Assembly (NCBI GenBank): GCA_029856375.1
Contig: JAHQWX010000005.1
Location: 1 to 18,665, forward strand
Direction of reading: 5' to 3'
Origin: Promethearchaeia archaeon
GTDB lineage: Archaea; Asgardarchaeota; Lokiarchaeia; Sigyniarchaeales; SOKP01
Length of the DNA: 18,665 nucleotides
Below are positions 1-8,479 of the stretch, piece by piece. The position numbers were made by a program, and so were the translations under genes. The notes under the pieces are model-generated. The model was not told where the DNA came from. It searched no databases and saw only the letters and a list, made by a program, of their open reading frames with translations. How positions within the stretch are numbered: position 1 is the stretch's first letter; every line of letters starts with the position of its first letter.

Positions 1-1476
1 TTCCCAGCAACTTATTACGATTATGTATTTGGAAATCCCAGCATTCCACTGTTTGCTTTTATACTTATAAATATTGGAATTTTTATCGTATTATATTTTT
101 TCGTTAGAATTTTAGAGGGCCGTGCTGATTTAAAAACCAAAAGAATCGGACTCGGACCTAATCTAGCAAAGGCGCTATACAACTTAGAGAGCTTCTACGC
201 GCATGGCAGAGATGTGGGACTCAATACCATGCTTTTATGCGATGAGAAAATTACCAAAAATAACCAAATGTTAGACTATAAAAGTACGGCAGAATACATA
301 AACAATTCGATGATAAAGCCTTCAAGGGGTTCTCTGCTTGGAAACTTTTTAAATTCACACCCTCCAACATATTTAAGAATTGCTGCGATATTAGGAGATG
401 ATTTAAAACCCAGAACGGAAGCTTTTCTAACTTTTACTCTCATGAAAAGATCAAAACAGAGAAAATTTGCATCTCTATATTCTAACGCAAGAGAAGTGTT
501 CAAAAAGATTTCGTCTAACAAATTTAAAGAAAAATTTGATGTGAAAAGCATCTCAAAATTAATGGTTGACTTGAAAAAAAGCGAACTATACCAGAGATAT
601 GTAAATAAAACCTATATTTTTTCGAATAAAATCGATAAAACAAAAACATTGGGAAAGGTTGTGGATATTTCTTTCCTCGACGACGCGTGCGAATCTGTTG
701 AATTAAATATTGAATATATAGACGGGAAAGAAAATGGAAATATAATTCTTCCTCTTTATAATGCGGTTGAATACGAGATTGGATCGAAATATCTTTTGAA
801 AGAAAAGTATCTGCTAACTCTTGAAAAAATTGAATTGTTTAACGATAATACCGAAGGTAATTACATTTTTTCTTCTAAAATGGAACCCGTAATCAAGAAA
901 AGCTTAAAATTCAAAATACCAAAATCGATGGGTGTTATCGAAAATCTCAAGGACAAAGATGTTTTTCTAACCACTAAAGGGTCGCTGGCAATCGTAAAAT
1001 GCACTGATATTGAACCATCCAATATCTATAACGATTATAGAATCTCGATTTTAGAAAATGGCGAAACATCTGTTTACTCCTTAAAAGATCTTATCATCAA
1101 AACCTCTGACAATGGAATCGGCCTTGTATTTTTTCGAGATTTAGGTACAAAACCTTATGAAATAAAACTTCTAGAATGGTTAAAGGAAAAACAGTTGAGG
1201 ACTTCAATTTTTCTTAAAAAACCTGTAAATAACGAGGAAATCGGATATATTCAAGAAATTAATGTCAAATATGAAAATCAATTGGCGCTCGAAAAGAGCA
1301 CAGTAAAAATTAAAAATATATTTGGCGAAGATGTCGAGATTCCATTTAAAAAGATAGAAGTAGTGCTCTTTGATTACGATTCTGTTACGATCTTAAGGAA
1401 AGATAAAACAAGTGCTTTCAGCAAATTTGGATACAAGATCCTTAAAAGGTTCTCTCCACAAAAAATATTTATTTAA
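1..1476 (+). CDS. HtpX-like M48 zinc metalloprotease, C-terminal part with long extension (5' partial)
   Basis: The frame is open from base 1, so the gene starts left of the window; a GTG at 214 is internal. The visible 491 residues begin with one membrane segment (about residues 15-38). Directly after it comes EGRAD (39-43), which matches the E-x-x-A-D signature that supplies the third zinc ligand in M48 proteases. A helix with PNLAKALYNLE and then NSHPPTYLRIAAI follow; the latter matches the conserved S-H-P-P-T-x-x-R-I segment of HtpX. The HEXXH motif must lie upstream. After the protease core there are about 330 further residues, mostly predicted beta-strand and charged, without membrane segments, which I do not recognise. 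HtpX-type proteases degrade damaged membrane proteins. The extension may bind substrate or a regulator; that is inference. The next gene begins 31 bases downstream on the same strand. Confidence 0.78.
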   Translation, partial: FPATYYDYVFGNPSIPLFAFILINIGIFIVLYFFVRILEGRADLKTKRIGLGPNLAKALYNLESFYAHGRDVGLNTMLLCDEKITKNNQMLDYKSTAEYINNSMIKPSRGSLLGNFLNSHPPTYLRIAAILGDDLKPRTEAFLTFTLMKRSKQRKFASLYSNAREVFKKISSNKFKEKFDVKSISKLMVDLKKSELYQRYVNKTYIFSNKIDKTKTLGKVVDISFLDDACESVELNIEYIDGKENGNIILPLYNAVEYEIGSKYLLKEKYLLTLEKIELFNDNTEGNYIFSSKMEPVIKKSLKFKIPKSMGVIENLKDKDVFLTTKGSLAIVKCTDIEPSNIYNDYRISILENGETSVYSLKDLIIKTSDNGIGLVFFRDLGTKPYEIKLLEWLKEKQLRTSIFLKKPVNNEEIGYIQEINVKYENQLALEKSTVKIKNIFGEDVEIPFKKIEVVLFDYDSVTILRKDKTSAFSKFGYKILKRFSPQKIFI

Positions 1477-1507
1477 ATCAGAAGATGTAAGTTAAAAAAG
1501 AGAAAAT

Positions 1508-3073
1508 TTGAAAAATTCAAAATTATTTCAAGAAGAGACTCTATGGGAAATCCTAGTTGCTATAAGACTTTATGTAATCGTCTTATTTTTTATCGCACCA
1601 ATATTTCTTATAACGATCAACATTGGGTATATCACACCAGTAAATCTTGTCATAATAGGTTTTTCTATGTTGCTTATCGTTGTTTTCGTATTATTTGAAA
1701 AAAGACACTACTCGCGAAGGTTTTTAAAGGTCTCGTTGGCATTATTGATACTATGTGCGTTTTTAATTTTCCTGAATTTTAATATTGGCCTTGTATTGAA
1801 TATTGCACACTTGAATTTTTTAGGCATTATTATAGATTCTTGTATCATCGCGAGTTCTATTCTGTTCTTTCATTTTACGATTCCTAAAAAAAGATTCGAG
1901 AAACTTAATTCTTGGTTATGTTCGCGTAAAGATGAATGGTCAAATGGAGGTAATAGAACCCGAGTTAAGCAGCACATATTCGCATCTATGTCTATATTAT
2001 GGTTAATATTTTCAGTAATGGTTATAACACTTCCCTATCCCATCTACATTCAAAACGCACCTACTGCTACGAATAAAGATGGTAGAACGATTGGTATTTG
2101 GGGATTCAGTTATAGCTATATAAATCCCACCAAAGTGGGCTCGCCAACATACTTCAACGCCTCTACCTTAGAAATGATTTCGGACGCGAATATCTATTTC
2201 GAAATTACTATTAATAAGCATAGACTTGGAGATGATCTAGAAGCTATTCTTGCTAAATGCAGAGATTTTAATATTGAAGTTCACCTTTCTATGAGTACTA
2301 ACTCTACGCCATATAGCTTTGTAAATATTTGGACATTTGAAAATCTTAGCGTAGAGCTTGATAATATGCTCGATTGGCTCGATAGTAAAGGATTCATTCT
2401 AAATCCCGTAACTACTATTATCTACGATATGGAACCTCTTCTAGAATCGTTTATGCAATATTACGGTTTTTTGCCTTATGTATCAGAAAAACTCAGACAG
2501 TATTACGCGATTGAAGAGCTTTTTCTAGAAACTAATCAGCGTATAAGGGACGAATATAATCTTGAAATTCAAATTTGCACCGAGTACGGGCAAGGTTTTG
2601 ATGGTAAAGATGGAGACGACGATATTATAGCAAATAGAGGATTGCTATCAGACGAGAAGTGCAGTATGAGTTATATGGTCTATCGGCGAAGTAATGTCGG
2701 ACGAAACCATATTCTTGACCATTGCCGTTTTTTAGAAAACGGGGATACAATAATTTTAAACTCTTGGAAAGAGGAAGGACATCTTTGTTGGGGTGATATC
2801 GAATGCGCAATTAAAGATGCTCGAATAGTATTGGGTTACCCGGGAAAGACCCTGAACTTGGAAATCTGGCGGCTTGATTATTTCTTGGAGTCGTATGGAA
2901 TGCAAGGGCTGTACGATTTTATTGAAGGAGTATCTGGTGATTGGACAGAATGGGCTCCAATTTCTATCCATAACATTTACGGAGTATCGCCTTTCTGGGA
3001 TCTCGTATTTTTCGGGATTGCTCTGTTAGATGTATACGGTCCCCTTTTTAGAATTATGAATAATGCGTTTTGA
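1508..3073 (+). CDS. Multi-spanning membrane protein with probable TIM-barrel hydrolase-like domain
   Basis: The start is TTG at 1508. The 521-residue product has about five hydrophobic segments in its first 180 residues (near 14-38, 45-65, 72-94, 98-125 and 157-178). A soluble domain of roughly 310 residues follows, then a last hydrophobic segment near 493-515. The soluble part alternates predicted strands and helices. It contains IIYDMEP, a strand-end acidic motif of the D-x-E kind seen in glycoside hydrolase and deacetylase barrels, and acidic or aromatic strand ends such as ICTEYGQGFDG and EIWRLDYF. This suggests a TIM-barrel enzyme acting on sugars, placed outside the membrane. I cannot name the family, and the hydrolase reading is inference from motif style. 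It lies between an M48 protease and a UbiA/HAD lipid-sugar pair, which fits a role in the envelope. Confidence 0.6.
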   Translation: MKNSKLFQEETLWEILVAIRLYVIVLFFIAPIFLITINIGYITPVNLVIIGFSMLLIVVFVLFEKRHYSRRFLKVSLALLILCAFLIFLNFNIGLVLNIAHLNFLGIIIDSCIIASSILFFHFTIPKKRFEKLNSWLCSRKDEWSNGGNRTRVKQHIFASMSILWLIFSVMVITLPYPIYIQNAPTATNKDGRTIGIWGFSYSYINPTKVGSPTYFNASTLEMISDANIYFEITINKHRLGDDLEAILAKCRDFNIEVHLSMSTNSTPYSFVNIWTFENLSVELDNMLDWLDSKGFILNPVTTIIYDMEPLLESFMQYYGFLPYVSEKLRQYYAIEELFLETNQRIRDEYNLEIQICTEYGQGFDGKDGDDDIIANRGLLSDEKCSMSYMVYRRSNVGRNHILDHCRFLENGDTIILNSWKEEGHLCWGDIECAIKDARIVLGYPGKTLNLEIWRLDYFLESYGMQGLYDFIEGVSGDWTEWAPISIHNIYGVSPFWDLVFFGIALLDVYGPLFRIMNNAF

Positions 3074-3148
3074 ATGAAATAGAATCAAATTTAAATGTAA
3101 TATTTCAAATAAAAGGTTAAACGGTTAAAAACAGAAAAGCCAATAAGT

Positions 3149-3162
3149 AATTAAAAATTATT
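3149..3162 (+). promoter_or_regulatory. Possible TATA box for the UbiA-HAD operon
   Basis: The 125-base gap after the barrel protein is AT-rich and holds no gene. The stretch AATTAAAAATTATT-like around 3149-3162 is centred about 43 bases before the UbiA ATG. That would place transcription start near 3182, with a short leader containing GTGAT, a weak match to an archaeal ribosome binding site. In DNA this AT-rich the call is weak. Confidence 0.25.
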
Positions 3163-3198
3163 TTTCTAATAATTGTTCTATAACTAGTTGTGATATAA

Positions 3199-4146
3199 AT
3201 GGCTGGAAAATTAAGAGCAATTTTAAGACTATTAAGAGTAAAACAATATTACAAGAATATATTAATATTTGTTGGCGCCTTCTTTGGACGAATGCTTTTA
3301 GATTTTTCTTTATGGTTTATTTTAATATTTGGTTTTATCTTAGCTTGCTGTGCTTCGTCTATAAATTATGTAGTGAACGATCTCGTTGATATTGAAAAAG
3401 ATAAGGCCCATCCTGAGAAATCTAAAAAACGACCTCTAGCCTCTGGAGACTTATCGAAGAGCTTTGCCTATTTATTATTAATAGCTCTAATTAGTTTTAT
3501 AGCCATTAGCATAATCTTTATTATTCCTTATCCAACTAACCTTAACTTCGGATTAATGCTTCTTGTAATTACTATAATCGGACAATCATACAATTTTTTC
3601 TTAAAAGAATATGCTTTTATTGATATTATCTCTTTATCTGTAATTTATGTCATTCGTGCAATTGCTGGTTGTTTTCTTATTCAAGTCTATATTTCTCCCT
3701 GGTTAATCTTGGCAATATTTTTAGTGGCTTTATTCTTAGTAATCTGTAAAAGGACAGCGGATTTAGAACTTATTGGTGAGGAGAATGCTTCTAAACACAA
3801 AAAAGTCTACGATCAATACTCTAAAAAGCTATTAGAAGATTTTCACCTCCTCGTTTCAAGTTCGTTATTCATAACATATTCGTTGTACATAATATTAGGT
3901 GCGTTTGATGTAGGTGCGTTAGAAACTTGGTCGTATTACCAATATTTGTCAGTTTTTACTATTCCACTGGCGCTATATCTAATCATGAGATATATGTATC
4001 TGCTCAAGACAAAACCCGAAATTGCGCGAAGTCCCGTAAGAATCTTTCTCGATAAGGGTATGATCACGATGGGAATAATAATTGTAGTGATTTTATTTAT
4101 TTCATTCTACTGGGAAACCATGTTAGGTCTTTTTGGATTAACTTAA
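3199..4146 (+). CDS. UbiA-family prenyltransferase, decaprenyl-phosphate phosphoribosyltransferase-like
   Basis: This 315-residue integral membrane protein has about eight or nine hydrophobic segments. The first conserved Asp motif is N-D-L-V-D-I-E-K-D (60-68), followed by HPEKSKKRPLASG (71-83). The second region is YNFFLKEYAFID then VIRAIAG (131-157). The N-terminal LLRVKQYYKNILIF resembles the L-R-P-K-Q-W-x-K-N start of the DPPR-synthase branch (Rv3806c-like). Those enzymes transfer 5-phosphoribose from PRPP to a polyprenyl phosphate; the other branches prenylate quinone or lipid head groups. The stop codon touches the GTG of the HAD gene, so the two are almost certainly co-translated. Assignment to UbiA is firm; the DPPR-like substrate is inferred from motif resemblance and the phosphatase partner. 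An archaeal lipid substrate other than polyprenyl phosphate cannot be excluded. Confidence 0.85.
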   Translation: MAGKLRAILRLLRVKQYYKNILIFVGAFFGRMLLDFSLWFILIFGFILACCASSINYVVNDLVDIEKDKAHPEKSKKRPLASGDLSKSFAYLLLIALISFIAISIIFIIPYPTNLNFGLMLLVITIIGQSYNFFLKEYAFIDIISLSVIYVIRAIAGCFLIQVYISPWLILAIFLVALFLVICKRTADLELIGEENASKHKKVYDQYSKKLLEDFHLLVSSSLFITYSLYIILGAFDVGALETWSYYQYLSVFTIPLALYLIMRYMYLLKTKPEIARSPVRIFLDKGMITMGIIIVVILFISFYWETMLGLFGLT

Positions 4147-4893
4147 GTGATTCTCGTGTCTCAAACACACCCACCGATTATATTATTCGATTTTGATGGA
4201 GTTATAATCACTCATACCAGTCTAGAACTTGCTGCGTTAAAACAACTCAAAAACAAATGGTATAATTGGAAAAACACTGAAAATATGAGGTTAATCGACT
4301 TCGCTCGAATATTTGAGCAATCTGATTCTAAAAACAAAAGGAAAGCCTTTACGGGCATAAATAGAAGCTATAAAAATATAATTCCAAATTACTTCAAACG
4401 ATGGTTTTTTTTTGTCCGATTTAGGTTAGACTATCCGAAATTGGAGAAAATTTATGACACTCTTAAGCCTAATCTCGAAGATACATTAAAATTGTTTAAA
4501 GAAAATCGTTTTCCAATGGGAATTGTCTCAAATACTGGTAAAGAAAGACTCGAGTATTTTAGCACCAAATTCGAATTGGATAATTATTTTTCTGTTTTGT
4601 TTTCTCGTAGCGATACAGAGATAAGAAAACCAAGTCCTTATCCAATTATTCTCGCATTGAAAACAATTAAAGAAAAATTTAATTTACCCAAAATTGATAA
4701 GAGTATGGTTTATTACATTGGGGATTTGCCATCAGATATTATTTGCGCAAACGCGGCTGGTATTAACAGCGTAGCTACAATTTCCGGTCATGGCTTAAAA
4801 GAAGATTTGGTAGCAGAAAATCCAACTTTAGTAATTAATGAAATAAAAGACCTATTAAAAGTTGAAAAAATCAAGAAATTCCTAAAAAAATAA
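4147..4893 (+). CDS. HAD-superfamily phosphatase
   Basis: The start is GTG, immediately after the UbiA stop codon. All four HAD motifs are visible in the 248 residues: LFDFDGV with nucleophile D15 and acid D17; IVSNT (126-130); K161 in RKPSPYP; and YIGDLPSD (190-197) with D193 and D197. A helical cap of about 90 residues between motifs I and II makes it a C1-cap, phosphoglycolate-phosphatase-like enzyme. DPPR-synthase-like UbiA genes are often adjacent or fused to a HAD domain, so dephosphorylation of the prenyltransferase product is a reasonable guess, but the substrate is not shown by sequence. It ends two bases from the convergent stop codon of the kinase-fold gene, with no room for a separate terminator. 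Confidence 0.85.
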   Translation: MILVSQTHPPIILFDFDGVIITHTSLELAALKQLKNKWYNWKNTENMRLIDFARIFEQSDSKNKRKAFTGINRSYKNIIPNYFKRWFFFVRFRLDYPKLEKIYDTLKPNLEDTLKLFKENRFPMGIVSNTGKERLEYFSTKFELDNYFSVLFSRSDTEIRKPSPYPIILALKTIKEKFNLPKIDKSMVYYIGDLPSDIICANAAGINSVATISGHGLKEDLVAENPTLVINEIKDLLKVEKIKKFLKK

Positions 4894-4895
4894 AA

Positions 4896-5870
4896 TTATC
4901 TCTGTATTTTTCCGGGTAAATAGAACAAATATCTTCTTCTAAGTAATTTTGTCTTGATAAATCTGTCAATTTTGCGAGAATTTTGAACAACAACCCAAAT
5001 CATTTTATCGCTTTTATAATAATCTTGAACTTCTTTTAAAGTAATTGGTTCAATATTGAATTCCTTCGCCTCATCAGCAAAAAATTTATTCGTAACTTTT
5101 ACTATCCCGGGAATTAGTCTCGGGAGTTGCTCCTTAAAGAAGTTCGCAATTAAGTCAATAGTAACTAACCGCCAATCGTAGTATCGATCCAATATCTCTT
5201 GAACAAACATGTATTTAACAATCGGCCTCAAGAAAAACGCGAGGCTTTTTAATAATTGATCCGGATTTATTGCTTCTATTCCATTTTTTCTGTATAGAGG
5301 TGTGCTCGTATCTAAGTATTGCAATACACCATCTTCGGGAATTTTCGGATTACTAGGATCGTAACCTCCAAGAGAAAAGTTTGAAATTTGACCATCCAGC
5401 CCTAATTTTAAATCCTCGTTCTCTATATTAAATTTCCAAACTTTTTTCAATTCTCTCATTACGAGAATTATTAATTTATTCACATTTTGACTGTTTAAAT
5501 CGTGAATTATTTTATTTCCAATAGATTCAGGCGGAAGCTTTTTCTGAGCGCAATATAATACGGGTTTTCCTTCAGGATCTTCCACCCACGCTGTTTTATA
5601 TTCTGGAATGTTTAATCCAACGCGTTCGCTTAGAATTTTGTTATACTTGTCGTAAATTTTTATGTAATAGTTCACTTGTCTCTTGTTTTCAAAAACTGGA
5701 AGTCTTTTATAGGCAATACTTGCTGGATCGTTTAATAGCTCAAAAACTAAACTTATCTCTCCATAACCGAGTATTTTAATTGGGACTTGACCTCGCTCTG
5801 GATGGTAAGTATCAATTGTTTTTTCTAATTTTTTTAACAAATCTACATTAATCTTCATTTTTTTCCACAT
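4896..5870 (-). CDS. Kinase-fold protein (aminoglycoside-phosphotransferase-like, DUF6206-type)
   Basis: I place the start at the ATG at 5870, four bases after the aminotransferase stop, giving 324 residues. An in-frame ATG at 5909 would overlap that gene by 35 bases and add an unlikely hydrophobic/basic leader. The layout is protein-kinase-like: a glycine loop ILGYGEISLVFEL (near 33-45), a strand lysine in AYKRLPVF, then LGLDGQISNF with D159 and N164 in the places of the catalytic Asp and Asn, and YLDTSTPLYR with D187 as the DFG-type metal Asp. It probably phosphorylates a small molecule, perhaps one related to the upstream aminotransferase. The family name is from memory and less certain than the fold. 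It follows the aminotransferase so closely that translational coupling is likely. Confidence 0.65.
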   Translation of the reverse strand: MWKKMKINVDLLKKLEKTIDTYHPERGQVPIKILGYGEISLVFELLNDPASIAYKRLPVFENKRQVNYYIKIYDKYNKILSERVGLNIPEYKTAWVEDPEGKPVLYCAQKKLPPESIGNKIIHDLNSQNVNKLIILVMRELKKVWKFNIENEDLKLGLDGQISNFSLGGYDPSNPKIPEDGVLQYLDTSTPLYRKNGIEAINPDQLLKSLAFFLRPIVKYMFVQEILDRYYDWRLVTIDLIANFFKEQLPRLIPGIVKVTNKFFADEAKEFNIEPITLKEVQDYYKSDKMIWVVVQNSRKIDRFIKTKLLRRRYLFYLPGKIQR

Positions 5871-5874
5871 AATT

Positions 5875-7179
5875 TTATTTTTTTTGAAACAAATTAAGAG
5901 CATTTTCAAGCCGTTTCATTATTTCTTCGATGTCTTCAGGCTCAATTATTAATGGAGGCATCAATTTATCCACAGCCTTATTATTTCCACAATAATCTCC
6001 CCAAATTCCACTTTTTATCATATTTACAGTAAATAATTGTCCATAGACTTCGTCTTTAAATTCTATCCCCCACATTAATCCTCGTCCGCGCACTTCTACT
6101 ATTAAATTTGAATACTTTTCCTTCAATTCTTCTAAATCATCTCCGAATAATTTTCCCATATCCTTGACATGACTCAAAAATTCTGGTTTGGATAGGATAT
6201 CCAACATCTTTCTTGTAACATAGCACCCCAATTCCGAACCCCCTGTAGTACTTATGTGAAGAAAAGGATCCTCCTTAAAAACTTCTTCAATAAACGGTCG
6301 ATAACTACAAGTCGCCATAGGATAAACCCCAGAGCTCATGCCTTTAGCGAGTACAATAATATCAGGTACAACCTTTTCGTTCTCATACAATCCTCCATAA
6401 ATTCCCCACATTTCGCCGGTTCGACCAAGACCTGCTTGAACTTCATCAGATATCATTATTACGCCTTTATCGTCGCATAACTCTCTTATTGTGGTGAAAT
6501 AACCTTCTGGAGGTATCAAAATACCTCCTGTAGCGGGGATTGTTTCAAATAATACGCACGAAGTATTCTCGTCAATTTGTTTGGATAATGCACCAAGATC
6601 TCCAAAAGGTACTTGTGCAAAATCAGAAGGGCCCCATAAAAACATATCTTTAAATCTGGACGCACAGGCTCCTAATGCAAAACCCGTAACACCATGATAA
6701 GCTCGATTCGCCGAGAGGATTTTTTTCCTTTGTGTTATACCTCTAGCCAATTTTATTGCAAGATCAATTGCTTCTCCACCTCCAACGCAATATTGAGTTT
6801 TTGAGATATCTCCCGGGAGAAGTTCCGCCATTTCTTTTGCGAGTAAGGACCTTTGTTCGCTGAGTAGGTGATGATCTCCAATGTTTAATCCCGCATCAAG
6901 CCCATCTTTTAAAGCCTTTACAATCTCTGGATGGTTGTGCCCTAAATTGAAAACGCCTCCAGAAGTATGGCAATCAATTAAATCTAGTGGAGTTTCTCCT
7001 TTTCTTCGTCCTTCTAACATTTTAATGTTTAAACGATTTCTCTCTCCTAGGACTACCCCAAAACCAATCATTTTGAAAAAAGAAGCCTTGTATTTATTAA
7101 CATAGGTAGAATACATTTTTACAATAGATCTTTGGCTCTCTGAACCGATAATATTTTTATTGCGCGACAAGGAAATCAC
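5875..7179 (-). CDS. Class III PLP-dependent aminotransferase
   Basis: The start is GTG at 7179, giving 434 residues; an in-frame ATG sits 21 codons further in. The class III signature is complete: the phosphate-binding loop in GGGEAIDLAIKLAR (133-146), YHGVTGFALG (161-170), the metal-less PLP pocket ISDEVQAGLGRTG with D245, and the PLP lysine K279 in VLAKGMSSGVYP. C-terminal RGRGLMWGIEF is also typical. Members transfer amino groups from ornithine, 4-aminobutyrate or aminosugar-type donors; sequence alone does not tell which. The usual S-G-S/T-E-A-N entry is here V-G-G-G-E-A-I-D, which hints at an unusual substrate. The next gene begins four bases after the stop and encodes a kinase-fold protein, so amination followed by phosphorylation of one compound is a plausible, unproven scheme. 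Confidence 0.88.
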   Translation of the reverse strand: MISLSRNKNIIGSESQRSIVKMYSTYVNKYKASFFKMIGFGVVLGERNRLNIKMLEGRRKGETPLDLIDCHTSGGVFNLGHNHPEIVKALKDGLDAGLNIGDHHLLSEQRSLLAKEMAELLPGDISKTQYCVGGGEAIDLAIKLARGITQRKKILSANRAYHGVTGFALGACASRFKDMFLWGPSDFAQVPFGDLGALSKQIDENTSCVLFETIPATGGILIPPEGYFTTIRELCDDKGVIMISDEVQAGLGRTGEMWGIYGGLYENEKVVPDIIVLAKGMSSGVYPMATCSYRPFIEEVFKEDPFLHISTTGGSELGCYVTRKMLDILSKPEFLSHVKDMGKLFGDDLEELKEKYSNLIVEVRGRGLMWGIEFKDEVYGQLFTVNMIKSGIWGDYCGNNKAVDKLMPPLIIEPEDIEEIMKRLENALNLFQKK

Positions 7180-7260
7180 TATTTTTAGGTTGAATTAATT
7201 CTAGTTTGTGCTTTTAAGTTTATTAAGCTTTACGCAGTCTCCAAAGGAGTAGAGGTGTCG

Positions 7261-7279
7261 AATTCTGAAAAGAAGAATT
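7261..7279 (-). terminator. Small inverted repeat after the DUF362 gene
   Basis: AATTCT at 7261-7266 and AGAATT at 7274-7279 are perfect inverted arms around a 7-base loop, nine bases after the DUF362 stop on the minus strand. No strong T run follows, so termination is only a possibility. The rest of the 108-base gap to the aminotransferase holds a TTAAAAG-like element at 7211-7218 that could serve as its TATA box. Confidence 0.22.
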
Positions 7280-7287
7280 TAATCGCT

Positions 7288-8445
7288 TTAGGGATAAGAT
7301 TGGAACATTTTGCCCCAACTAGTTTGCATAAATTTCTTTATTCGACGCTTCCCAGTTGTATTATACCAGAATAAATCGTGGTAAATCTTGGAAGCATTTG
7401 ATGGTCCTAACATAAATAACTCGCTATGAAATAACGGCGCAAAAAAACTCAGAAATCCCTTTCTAGCCATTTGATCTCCCCAGATCACGAGGCTTCTTTT
7501 AACTCTGAACTTCCAATTTAAATTAGAAACATTTTTTCCAACTATCTCGATTTGATCGAAATCACCACACCCTATGCCCTCATCGTGTGCCATACGTATT
7601 GCTGGAAGTGAAAGAGGATCAAATCCCATTATACGAGAAACAACGGCGTCAACTGCTACTTGATCGTATCCTGCAAGTAGGTAGTTTTTAATTCTTGGAA
7701 ACATCGTTCTAGGACCAGCTCCATCGCCGCACACTGTCCCATCAACAACTGCTAAAATCTCGGGATGAATTTGTTGCTGAATAGTAAGTAAATCAACAAG
7801 CACTTCAGACATATATTGATGACTAACATGCCTTCTTTTAGTTAGTAATCCACCGAAAGCGTTTTTCATAGCACAGGTAATTCCTCCGTGTTTCAGTGAA
7901 CCTTCGGTTTTTCTGATATCCCCGCCCTCCTGTCCCGTGTGACCGTGAGTTTTCATTGTAGGTAAGTGAATAATCTTTTTTCCCACATAAAATTGAGGAA
8001 TTTTAAATCCCTTTGGAAATATTTTTAAGTCTAATACATGTAATCTTTTATTCTTTAACGCAATAAACCTCGGTCTTAAAGATTCGTAAGGTACAAATTT
8101 TATTCTTGTAAGTGGAACAAACCACGTATTATATTTCTTTATTATTTTATCCCATTTATTTCCTTTAAGACCTCTTTCTATATTCGTCACCACTGTCTTA
8201 TTTTCGCAGGGGAATAACTTTCTTGAGTCATAACCATCCTCTACCATCGTTTTTAAAACGCCCTCAACTTGCCAAGGAGGGCTCGAACACGCTGGAAAGA
8301 ATTTACTCCAAGAAAGATTTAATTTTATGATTGTCTTCTCATCTTTACCATAATGATCTTGATACTTCGCCATATGCATAATCTTTTTGTAGTCGTCCAA
8401 TACGGTTTTCGGCGAAGTTTTAATTACATATATTTTCTTATCCAT
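7288..8445 (-). CDS. DUF362-domain protein
   Basis: The 385-residue product carries the DUF362 pattern: an N-terminal KTIIKLNLSW strand, the middle segment IIHLPTMKTHG, a long glycine-rich GGITCAMKNAFGG region, AVVDGTVCGDGAGP, and LLAGYDQVAVDAVVSRIMGFDP followed by a short G-I-G segment. DUF362 proteins are widespread in archaea and anaerobes, sometimes carry ferredoxin clusters, and have no agreed function. No CxxCxxCxxxC cluster is present here, so this is the ferredoxin-free form. The C-terminal 100 residues are basic and aromatic. The neighbour upstream is the membrane acyltransferase, 37 bases away, but a good TATA element in that gap suggests it can be transcribed alone, probably with a leaderless mRNA. 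Confidence 0.82.
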   Translation of the reverse strand: MDKKIYVIKTSPKTVLDDYKKIMHMAKYQDHYGKDEKTIIKLNLSWSKFFPACSSPPWQVEGVLKTMVEDGYDSRKLFPCENKTVVTNIERGLKGNKWDKIIKKYNTWFVPLTRIKFVPYESLRPRFIALKNKRLHVLDLKIFPKGFKIPQFYVGKKIIHLPTMKTHGHTGQEGGDIRKTEGSLKHGGITCAMKNAFGGLLTKRRHVSHQYMSEVLVDLLTIQQQIHPEILAVVDGTVCGDGAGPRTMFPRIKNYLLAGYDQVAVDAVVSRIMGFDPLSLPAIRMAHDEGIGCGDFDQIEIVGKNVSNLNWKFRVKRSLVIWGDQMARKGFLSFFAPLFHSELFMLGPSNASKIYHDLFWYNTTGKRRIKKFMQTSWGKMFQSYP

Positions 8446-8465
8446 ATTAAACTCATAAATTCGTA

Positions 8466-8479
8466 ATTATTATATATAT
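8466..8479 (-). promoter_or_regulatory. Probable TATA box for the DUF362 gene
   Basis: On the minus strand a GATATATATAATAAT run preceded by purine-rich AAAA (a BRE-like element) is centred about 28 bases before the ATG at 8445. This is the spacing expected when an archaeal transcript starts at, or next to, the start codon. No Shine-Dalgarno motif is present in the gap, which agrees with a leaderless message. Confidence 0.45.

Noticed and set aside
276..551. Minus-strand open frame opposite the M48 gene
   Set aside because: It is antisense to a clearly coding region and shows no family motif or promoter.
214..1476. A gene starting at the GTG at 214
   Set aside because: The frame is open to base 1, and residues before 214 contain a membrane helix and the E-G-R-A-D zinc-ligand motif of M48 proteases.
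2625..2971. Two short minus-strand frames opposite the barrel protein
   Set aside because: They overlap each other and a well-formed gene, and have no recognisable domains.
5871..5909. Longer start (ATG 5909) for the kinase-fold gene
   Set aside because: It would overlap the aminotransferase by 35 bases and add residues outside the conserved fold; ATG 5870 fits better.
6256..7105. Plus-strand frames opposite the aminotransferase
   Set aside because: They are antisense shadows of a complete, motif-rich class III aminotransferase.
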